Shown here piece after piece: positions 57,220 to 64,000 of a DNA stretch of 64,000 bases; the stretch's first letter is position 1, and each line of letters opens with the position of its first letter. The stretch is taken from NCBI GenBank assembly GCA_030696345.1, contig JAUYSK010000022.1, positions 62,001 to 126,000 on the forward strand, in the 5' to 3' direction. The notes below the pieces were generated by a model, which saw nothing but the letters and a program-made list of their open reading frames with translations, did no database searches and was not told where the DNA came from. Source of the DNA: Azonexus sp. Lineage in GTDB: Bacteria > Pseudomonadota > Gammaproteobacteria > Burkholderiales > Rhodocyclaceae. The position numbers were made by a program, and so were the translations under genes.

Positions 57220-57309
57220 GCCGGGATGTATCCGCCAGCCTGCGTGCTGGTATGCGTTGCATTCGATTTCCAGCGACTGGCCAGCGGTCGGTTGTGGTGA
57301 GGGGGTAGC

Positions 57310-59664
57310 ATGGCTATCGACATGAGTCAGTTCTATCAGGTGTTCTTCGAGGAATCGGCAGAACATCTGGCGGCAATGGAAGCGCTCCTGCTCGATCTGG
57401 ATATTGAGAATCCGGATTCCGAGCAGCTGAATGCGATATTCAGGGCGGCGCACTCGATCAAGGGGAGTGCCGGGACCTTCGGATTCACCGATCTTTCAGC
57501 GACCACCCATATCCTGGAAAATCTGCTTGATCGCATTCGCAAACAGGAACTAGGCTTGCGCGCGGATATGGTGGATGCTTTTCTTGAGGCGGGCGATGTC
57601 CTGCGCGAGATGCTCGAAGCCCACCAAGGGCGGGGCAAGGTAGATCAGGAGGTCGTTGATGCGATTTGCACTCGCCTGCGCCAACTGTCGGCCGATGAGT
57701 CTGTCGCACCGGTGGCGCCGGTTGCCACACAAGCCCCGACACCTGTGCCATCTGCCGCTCCGCATGTTGCTTCTTACGCGTCTGAATTGGTCGGCAAACG
57801 AGCTTTCAATATCGAGTTTGTGCCAACGGAAATTTCAGCCAAAGGCGATGGCATTCCCAACCTTCTTGATGAGCTCCGCTCGATGGGCGAGCTTGATGTC
57901 CTCAGCCAGCCGGATGCAGATGCCCGCAATGTTGGCTTCTGGCAATTGCGTTTGATCACTGATGTCGCTCAGGAGAAATTCTCGGAGCAGATAGATTTCA
58001 TTGCTGACAACGGTGCCTGGCGCGTTTCCGAAGACAAGTCGGTAACGGGCAATGGCTCGTCAGCATTCGGTTTCTTTGATGAATCACCAGGCGCGCCGGA
58101 GGAGGATCGCGGCTACGGATTTTTTGCCCCGCTTGATGCTGCCTCAGAAAACGCGAGCCTTGCTGCCGACGACGCATCCTATGGTTTCTTCGAGCCTTTG
58201 CCGGTTAAGGCAGAGACAACGGATATGGCCGAGGAAGGGGATGGCTACGGATTCTTTGCGCCACTGCAGCCTCAGCCTGTCGAACCAGCCGCTGTCATGG
58301 CGGAAGAGGGCGATGGATACGGCTTCTTCGCACCCATCGCGCCACCGTCGCCAGCTATTGTGGCGATAGAGGAAAAGCCCGTTGTCGCTCCGCTGGTGCC
58401 AGCACCAGCAACAATGCCCGCAGAAAAAGCCGCACCTGCCCCGGCGCGGGCCAGCAAGGCAGCCAGCCCGACACCTGCGGCGGGAGATTCCTCGATTCGG
58501 GTGGGTATCGAGAAGGTTGATCAGTTGATCAATCTGGTTGGCGAATTGGTTATTACCCAGGCCATGTTGTTGCAGACAGCGGAACGGATGCAGGAAAGCG
58601 CCCCGGAGCGACTGATCAACGGACTGGCTCAACTGGAGCGCAATACTCGCGACCTCCAGGAGTCGGTGATGTCGATCCGGATGATGCCGATTTCCTTCGT
58701 GTTCTCCCGCTTTCCGCGCGTCGTGCGCGATCTTTCCGGCAAGCTGGGCAAGCAGGTCGAATTGAAAACCACGGGTGAGACGACGGAACTCGACAAGAGC
58801 CTGATTGAGCGGATTGCCGATCCGCTGACTCACCTCATCCGCAACAGCCTGGATCACGGCATCGAGTTGCCGGACAAGCGTGTTGCTGCCGGCAAGAGCC
58901 CGGTCGGAACGATTACCCTGAAGGCCTATCACCAGGGGGGCAACATCGTTATCGAGGTTGGTGACGATGGCGCCGGCCTGCCGCGTGACAAGATTCTCGC
59001 CAAGGCGCGTGAGCGCGGCTTGCCTGTCTCAGACCAGATGACCGATAGCGAAGTGTTCAATCTGATTTTTGAGGCGGGTTTCTCTACCGCTGATCAGGTA
59101 ACCGACGTGTCCGGCCGTGGCGTCGGCATGGATGTCGTGCGCCGAAATATTTCGGCCATGGGTGGCCGCGTCGAAATTGAATCGGTGCTCGGCATCGGTA
59201 CCCGGATGACGGTTCGCTTGCCGCTGACGCTGGCAATTCTTGATGGCATGTCGGTGGCGGTGGGTGACCAGACTTATATCCTGCCGCTTTCCTATGTGAT
59301 TGAATCCCTTCAGCCACAGCAGGGCGATATCAAGAGCCTTTCAAACCAGGCGCGAGTCATTCAGGTGCGGGGCGAATATCTGCCCGTCGTTGTCCTGCAC
59401 GAGGCATTCGGTCTCAAGTCGTCCTGGACCGATTTCACCCAAGGCATCATGGTGGTGATTGATGCTGACGGCACCAAGGCGGCACTCTTTGTCGACGCTC
59501 TGGTTGGGCAGCATCAGGTGGTGATCAAGAGCCTGGAAGCGAATTATCGTCGTGTGGTGGGCGTTTCCGGCGCAACCATCATGGGTGATGGCCACGTGGC
59601 GCTGATCCTTGACGTGTCGGCGATTGCCGGTATGGCCAAATCGAATATGCAGAAGGCCGGCTAA
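57310..59664 (+). CDS. cheA: Chemotaxis histidine kinase CheA
   Basis: 784 residues. HPt domain with phosphorylated His48 (AHSIKGSAG), a region with [16 protein letters not shown] (about 155-250) in the place of P2, then a linker with repeated (D)GYGFF(A)P units, dimerisation domain ([18 protein letters not shown]), ATP-binding domain ([28 protein letters not shown]) and CheW-like regulatory domain. It feeds CheY and probably CheB. The linker repeats are unusual. Confidence 0.96.
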   Translation: MAIDMSQFYQVFFEESAEHLAAMEALLLDLDIENPDSEQLNAIFRAAHSIKGSAGTFGFTDLSATTHILENLLDRIRKQELGLRADMVDAFLEAGDVLREMLEAHQGRGKVDQEVVDAICTRLRQLSADESVAPVAPVATQAPTPVPSAAPHVASYASELVGKRAFNIEFVPTEISAKGDGIPNLLDELRSMGELDVLSQPDADARNVGFWQLRLITDVAQEKFSEQIDFIADNGAWRVSEDKSVTGNGSSAFGFFDESPGAPEEDRGYGFFAPLDAASENASLAADDASYGFFEPLPVKAETTDMAEEGDGYGFFAPLQPQPVEPAAVMAEEGDGYGFFAPIAPPSPAIVAIEEKPVVAPLVPAPATMPAEKAAPAPARASKAASPTPAAGDSSIRVGIEKVDQLINLVGELVITQAMLLQTAERMQESAPERLINGLAQLERNTRDLQESVMSIRMMPISFVFSRFPRVVRDLSGKLGKQVELKTTGETTELDKSLIERIADPLTHLIRNSLDHGIELPDKRVAAGKSPVGTITLKAYHQGGNIVIEVGDDGAGLPRDKILAKARERGLPVSDQMTDSEVFNLIFEAGFSTADQVTDVSGRGVGMDVVRRNISAMGGRVEIESVLGIGTRMTVRLPLTLAILDGMSVAVGDQTYILPLSYVIESLQPQQGDIKSLSNQARVIQVRGEYLPVVVLHEAFGLKSSWTDFTQGIMVVIDADGTKAALFVDALVGQHQVVIKSLEANYRRVVGVSGATIMGDGHVALILDVSAIAGMAKSNMQKAG
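58064..58340 (+). repeat. Tandem GYGFF repeats in the CheA linker
   Basis: Five copies of a [12 protein letters not shown] motif at about 58066, 58111, 58180, 58243 and 58315, spaced 45-72 bases apart, the last two separated by near-identical [11 protein letters not shown]. Each unit has an acidic stretch before it. Confidence 0.75.
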
Positions 59665-59687
59665 CGGCTTACGTGAGGAGAAAATCA

Positions 59688-60188
59688 ATGGAACCGATGA
59701 CATACGGCGGCACGGCAGCAAGCGAAGAAGAAATGGTCGCCAACGAATTCCTGACATTCACCTTGGGTAGCGAGGAATACGCGATCGACATCCTGAAGGT
59801 GCAGGAAATTCGTGGCTACGAGCAGCCGACGCTAATCGCCAATGCCCCCGCTTTTATCAAAGGCGTGATCAATCTGCGCGGCATCATCGTGCCGATTGTC
59901 GATCTTCGGATCAAGTTCAAGCTGGGCAAAATCGAATATACCCCCTTTACCGTGGTGATCATCCTGAATGTGGCGAGGCGGGTGATTGGTGTCGTGGTCG
60001 ACAGTGTTTCTGACGTGATTTCCCTGAACCAGTCGCAGATCCGGCCGGCACCTGATTTCTCCGGCACGTTTGACACCAAATACATTCTTGGTCTGGCTTC
60101 TCAGGATACGCGAATGATGATTGTGACCGACATCGAACGTCTGATGACCAGTGCCGATATGGAGCTGATCGACGCTGCTGCCGAATAA
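59688..60188 (+). CDS. cheW: Chemotaxis coupling protein CheW
   Basis: 166 residues, from ATG 59688 behind GAGGAG. Single CheW domain: [47 protein letters not shown]. It links receptors to CheA. A 15-base longer frame exists but has no ribosome site. Confidence 0.96.
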   Translation: MEPMTYGGTAASEEEMVANEFLTFTLGSEEYAIDILKVQEIRGYEQPTLIANAPAFIKGVINLRGIIVPIVDLRIKFKLGKIEYTPFTVVIILNVARRVIGVVVDSVSDVISLNQSQIRPAPDFSGTFDTKYILGLASQDTRMMIVTDIERLMTSADMELIDAAAE

Positions 60189-60216
60189 GACTCACAAAAG
60201 CGCCCTGGAGAGAAGC

Positions 60217-62913
60217 ATGATTAATCTTCGCAATTACAAAATTGGTACCCGGCTGATCATGACGACCATCGGGGCACTCATCCTGATGCTGGTTTTCGTC
60301 GGCATTTCGCTTTTCAGCCTGAATATGATTGGCGACAAAGTCGACCATATCATCGAGAACAACGTCAAGAAGACTGAGTTGGCAGTCGAAATGCGCACGC
60401 GCAATCTGCTGATCGGCCGGCATGTGCGAACGGGGCTGATCTACGAGGAAACCGATAAACAGATGGGGGAAAAAGCCAAGGTTGAGGCTGACTTTGCCAA
60501 GTATCTTGAAGCCGAAACGCAGATTGTCGAAACATCAATAACCCCTCGCGGCAAGGAGATCGTTGGCCGCATTCTGCCGGCTCGCCAGGCAGCAGAAGCT
60601 TCGATCAAGCAGATGTTTGTGTACATCAAGGCCGGCAACCGGCCGGATATCGAAAGGCATTTCTTTGACGATTTCCGGCCAAAAATGCAGGCTTGGTACG
60701 ATCCGGTTGGCGAATATCTTCAGTTGCAGCGGGATAACAATGCACGGGATGTCGCTGAAATCAACGAGATCAAATCCAGGGTGCAGACCACCTTCCTGTT
60801 GCTGGTTCTGCTTGCGCTGGTGGTAATGATCCCTTCCGGACTCTGGGTTACCCGCCAGATCACGCGCCCCTTGCAGGAAGCCATGGAAGTGGCCGATTCC
60901 GTCGCGAGCGGCAATCTGGAAAATAGAATTGATCTCAGTGGCAAGGACGAGCCGGCGCATCTGATGCAGGCGCTCGAAAAAATGCAGTCTGATCTCAAGC
61001 TGCGTACCGAAACCGAGCGCCAGGTGGCAAACGAGGCACTGCGCATCAAGGTTGCCCTTGATGTGACCTCCAATAACGTGATGGTGGCTGACCCCGACGG
61101 CAAGATCATTTACTGCAATGCCTCTGTGCTGGAAATGATGCGTACTGCCGAGAGTGATATTCGCAAGCAATTGCCCAATTTTCGGGCCGATGCAATTCTT
61201 GGCTCCAATTTTGATATCTATCATCAGCAAGCCAGTCATCAGCGCAATGTGCTGGCGGCATTGAAGGGAGTCCATCCCGCCAAGATAGACATAGGTGGCC
61301 GGCATTTCAGCCTGATTGCCAGCCCTATCATCAATGAGCGCAATGACCGTCTTGGTACCGTGGTCGAGTGGCGTGACTGTACCGCCGAGGTCAGGATCGA
61401 GGGCGAGGTTTCTGACATCATCAGCGCGGCCGTTGCCGGTGATTTCAGCAAGCGTCTTGATGCCGGGAAAATGACCGGATTCTTCAAGCAAATCTCTGAA
61501 GGCATCAACGATCTCCTTGAGGCCAATACCCGCGCGCTGGGTGATGTCGGGGAGATGCTGGCGCGCATGTCGCATGGCAATCTGACGCAAAAAATCGATA
61601 CCAATTACCGCGGCATGCTTGGCAAACTCAAGGACGATGCCAATGCTACGGTGGACAACCTGCAGGAGATAATTTTCTCGATCAAGGACGCCACCGATGC
61701 CATCAATACGGCGGCAAGAGAAATCGCCTCGGGCAATCAGGATCTTTCCAGCCGGACGGAAGAACAAGCCAGCAGTCTGGAAGAAACCGCTTCCAGTATG
61801 GAGCAACTGACCAGTACGGTGCGGCAGAATGCCGACAGTTCGCGTCAGGCCAATGAATTTGCCACGAATGCCCAGCAGGTGGCGGTGAAGGGCGGCGAAA
61901 TGGTCGGGCAGGTTGTCCAGACAATGAGCGACATTCATAAGTCGAGCAGCAAGATCGCCGACATCATCGGCGTAATTGATGGCATCGCCTTCCAGACCAA
62001 TATTCTGGCTCTCAATGCTGCCGTGGAAGCGGCGCGGGCGGGTGAGCAAGGGCGTGGTTTTGCTGTCGTTGCCACCGAGGTTCGCAATCTGGCCCAGCGC
62101 AGTGCTGCGGCTGCCAAGGAAATCAAGATGCTGATTTCGGATTCCGTCGACAAGGTCGAGGCCGGCAATCGCTTGGTCGATCAGGCCGGGCGGACGATGG
62201 AAGAGGTGGTGGCGAGCATCAAGCGCGTTGCCCGGATCATGACCGACATTTCGGAGGCCAGCCGCGAGCAGACTTCCGGTATCGAGCAGGTCAGCCTTGC
62301 CGTTACACAGATGGATGAGATGACGCAGCAGAATGCCGCCCTGGTCGAAGAGGCCGCTGCAGCCGCGGAAAGCCTGGAAGAGCAGGCGCGCAGCCTGTCG
62401 CAGACGGTTTCAGTGTTCAGGTTGCCGGGTGGAATTCTGGTTGAACATCAGTCAAATTTGTCTGGTCTGGACTTTGATGGTGCCATCTCGGCGCACCGCA
62501 AGTGGAAGCAGCGCCTGCTCGATTTCGTGGCGGGTGGCGACGAAAAACTGGACCCGGCCACCGTCGGGCGTGACGATCAATGCGCGCTGGGCTGCTGGAT
62601 ACATGGCGATGGCCGTCAGCTCGCCGGCAATGCCAACTATTCAGAATTGAAAGCGGAGCACGCCGGTTTTCATCGCAGTGCGGCCGACGTCATTCGGGCG
62701 CACATGGCCGGCGATAGCGCCACGGCCCGCGAGCAGATTTCCGGCGAGTTCGCGGATCGTTCGACTCGGGTAATCGGGCTGCTTGAAGGCATTCGTGCTG
62801 CAGGGAAGTCCGTGCCGCCGCCGATGCTGGCCGCAAAGACAACGAAAAAACTTGCCTCCAGTCAGCTTCCAGCACTTTCGGCGCCGGATGAGGACGAGTG
62901 GGCAGAATTCTAA
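60217..62913 (+). CDS. Methyl-accepting chemotaxis protein with PAS and CZB domains
   Basis: 898 residues. Two membrane helices around a four-helix periplasmic domain (about 10-200), HAMP, PAS (about 275-390: NVMVADPDGKIIYCN), a second HAMP-like part, MA domain with DGIAFQTNILALNAAVEAA, and a C-terminal CZB zinc domain (AHRKWKQRLLDF, CALGCWIHGDG, EHAGFHRSA). It ends DEWAEF, a CheR/CheB tether-like pentapeptide. CZB domains bind zinc and in some receptors sense hypochlorite or zinc. Confidence 0.93.
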   Translation: MINLRNYKIGTRLIMTTIGALILMLVFVGISLFSLNMIGDKVDHIIENNVKKTELAVEMRTRNLLIGRHVRTGLIYEETDKQMGEKAKVEADFAKYLEAETQIVETSITPRGKEIVGRILPARQAAEASIKQMFVYIKAGNRPDIERHFFDDFRPKMQAWYDPVGEYLQLQRDNNARDVAEINEIKSRVQTTFLLLVLLALVVMIPSGLWVTRQITRPLQEAMEVADSVASGNLENRIDLSGKDEPAHLMQALEKMQSDLKLRTETERQVANEALRIKVALDVTSNNVMVADPDGKIIYCNASVLEMMRTAESDIRKQLPNFRADAILGSNFDIYHQQASHQRNVLAALKGVHPAKIDIGGRHFSLIASPIINERNDRLGTVVEWRDCTAEVRIEGEVSDIISAAVAGDFSKRLDAGKMTGFFKQISEGINDLLEANTRALGDVGEMLARMSHGNLTQKIDTNYRGMLGKLKDDANATVDNLQEIIFSIKDATDAINTAAREIASGNQDLSSRTEEQASSLEETASSMEQLTSTVRQNADSSRQANEFATNAQQVAVKGGEMVGQVVQTMSDIHKSSSKIADIIGVIDGIAFQTNILALNAAVEAARAGEQGRGFAVVATEVRNLAQRSAAAAKEIKMLISDSVDKVEAGNRLVDQAGRTMEEVVASIKRVARIMTDISEASREQTSGIEQVSLAVTQMDEMTQQNAALVEEAAAAAESLEEQARSLSQTVSVFRLPGGILVEHQSNLSGLDFDGAISAHRKWKQRLLDFVAGGDEKLDPATVGRDDQCALGCWIHGDGRQLAGNANYSELKAEHAGFHRSAADVIRAHMAGDSATAREQISGEFADRSTRVIGLLEGIRAAGKSVPPPMLAAKTTKKLASSQLPALSAPDEDEWAEF

Positions 62914-62943
62914 CAAACGAGACAACCGGACGGATGATCACTG

Positions 62944-64000
62944 ATGCGAAATAACTTGCCTGTCACCAATGTCGAAATAGAGCTCGATGATCATGTCCTG
63001 ATCGTTTCGACGACTGACCTCAAGGGGCAGATCACCTCGATCAACAAGGACTTCATCGATATCAGCGGTTTCACGGAAGCTGAGTTGATTGGTCAGCCCC
63101 ATAACATCGTGCGCCACCCAGATATGCCGGTTGAGGCGTTTGACGACATGTGGCGGGATCTGAAAGATGGTCGCCCATGGACGGGACTGGTCAAGAATCG
63201 CTGCAAAAATGGCAACTACTACTGGGTTCTGGCAACTGCGACGCCGGTCCGAGAAAACGGGCAGGTGGCCGGGTACATGTCGGTGCGACGCAAGCCTTCG
63301 CCGCAACAGATTGAAGCGGCTGAAAGTGCCTACCGACTGTTCCGCGAGAAAAACGCAGGTGGTTTGAGAATCAGGCATGGCGCGGTCGTCAAGGGGGGCG
63401 AGGGTTTTTTCGCTGGCTTGTCGCTCAGGACGAAGCTGATTTCCGGGTTTGCCGCCTTGCTGGCAGCAATGATCGTTATTGCCGGGCTTGGCATCTGGGG
63501 CATGGGGCAAACAAACGAAGTCGTCGGCAAGATGTACAACGGCCGCTTGCAACCGACTCAGGCACTCGCGACTATTGGCAAGCTGATGGCGGACAACCGG
63601 TCACAGATTCTTCTCTCCCTGCAGCATGATCCGAGTGGACCCTATGCCAAGTTGCACGATCATCCGCTCGACTTCCACCTTAAGCAGGTTGAGGCGAATA
63701 TTGCCGAGGTTCAGGTGCAGTGGGATGTCTACAAGAAGGGCATACGAACGGAAGACCATCAGAAGATCGCCGATGCCTTTGGCGAGGCGCGTAAAAGTTA
63801 TGTAACCGAAGGCCTGTTGCCGGCCAAGATGGCGCTGGCTGAAGGCCGGTTCGATGATGCCACTCAGATCCTTCTGAAGAAAATCAACCCGGCCTATAAC
63901 GATGCTGCCCAGAAGGCCGGTGACCTGTTCAAGCGGCAGGTTGAGCGTGGTCAGTTCGAGATGGAGCAGAGTGAAAAGAGTTACAGCAGCATACGACTCT
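62944..64000 (+). CDS. aer: Aer-like PAS chemoreceptor, partial
   Basis: 352 codons until the right edge, from ATG 62944. The N-terminal PAS domain (TDLKGQITSINKDFIDISGF, HPDMPVEAF, NGNYYWVLATATPV) matches the FAD-binding PAS of Aer. One membrane helix pair follows (about 160-180) and a four-helix periplasmic segment. In Aer this senses redox state and mediates aerotaxis; here it fits the cbb3 oxidase nearby. The signalling domain lies outside the window. Confidence 0.85.
   Translation, partial: MRNNLPVTNVEIELDDHVLIVSTTDLKGQITSINKDFIDISGFTEAELIGQPHNIVRHPDMPVEAFDDMWRDLKDGRPWTGLVKNRCKNGNYYWVLATATPVRENGQVAGYMSVRRKPSPQQIEAAESAYRLFREKNAGGLRIRHGAVVKGGEGFFAGLSLRTKLISGFAALLAAMIVIAGLGIWGMGQTNEVVGKMYNGRLQPTQALATIGKLMADNRSQILLSLQHDPSGPYAKLHDHPLDFHLKQVEANIAEVQVQWDVYKKGIRTEDHQKIADAFGEARKSYVTEGLLPAKMALAEGRFDDATQILLKKINPAYNDAAQKAGDLFKRQVERGQFEMEQSEKSYSSIRL

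Noticed and set aside
60535..62049. Open frame of 504 codons on the minus strand
   Set aside because: Antisense to the CZB receptor; no motif and no ribosome site.

Overview
The window is a stretch of Gram-negative chromosome, most likely from a betaproteobacterium of the order Rhodocyclales (Dechloromonas/Azonexus-like). This is inferred from gene content, not from a database match: a beta-type general porin, trpGDC, rplU-rpmA-obgE-proB, cbb3 oxidase genes with FNR-type boxes, a LapD/LapG pair, type IV pilin and a large chemotaxis set. Most of the sequence is GC-rich; roughly 17.4-33.1 kb is visibly AT-richer.

Layout. 1-1.8 kb (minus): a membrane glycan pair, an ArnT-like GT-C transferase (cut by the window edge) and an ArnC-like GT2. 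1.9-4.3 kb: the translationally coupled trpGDC. 4.5-5.6 kb: a porin. 5.7-6.6 kb: a RAYT transposase gene framed by an 18-bp inverted repeat. 6.6-10.2 kb (minus): rplU-rpmA-obgE-(mntA-hepT)-proB, with a toxin-antitoxin pair spliced by 4-bp overlaps into a housekeeping operon. 10.3-12.3 kb: FKBP isomerase, RluF-like pseudouridine synthase and a MaoC-type hydratase. 12.3-17.3 kb (minus): a MacAB-type exporter (adaptor, ATPase, two permeases) and a conserved hypothetical gene.

17.8-33.1 kb is the main accessory region. It holds a type IV pilin behind a sigma-54-type promoter, a TMTC-like membrane glycosyltransferase with TPRs, a 1001-residue TPR/OGT/methyltransferase fusion, then GT2 and GT4 glycosyltransferases, an acyltransferase with an SGNH domain and a GDP-mannose 4,6-dehydratase-like enzyme. 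Remnants of two insertion sequences (IS3-like inside, IS200-like at the right edge) suggest it was assembled by transfer. The likely product is a surface glycan or glycosylated pilin.

33.1-43.9 kb: CYTH-CHAD protein, LapD/LapG c-di-GMP-controlled periplasmic proteolysis, a YbhB protein, MurJ, tRNA-Thr(CGT) with HigBA beside it, RsmJ, a small basic protein starting at TTG, a diguanylate cyclase with a degenerate receiver, and an SDR dehydrogenase. 43.9-52.3 kb: the cbb3 oxidase assembly and structural genes ccoI-ccoS, ccoN-O-Q-P and ccoG-H plus a DUF3149-like small protein, with two FNR-type boxes. 52.3-53.6 kb: TonB-like and Nudix genes, convergent and overlapping. 53.7-64 kb: motA-motB-MCP-cheY-cheA-cheW-MCP(CZB)-Aer-like receptor (cut by the right edge). 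The oxidase, Aer-like receptor and c-di-GMP genes together fit a motile, biofilm-forming, microaerobic respirer.
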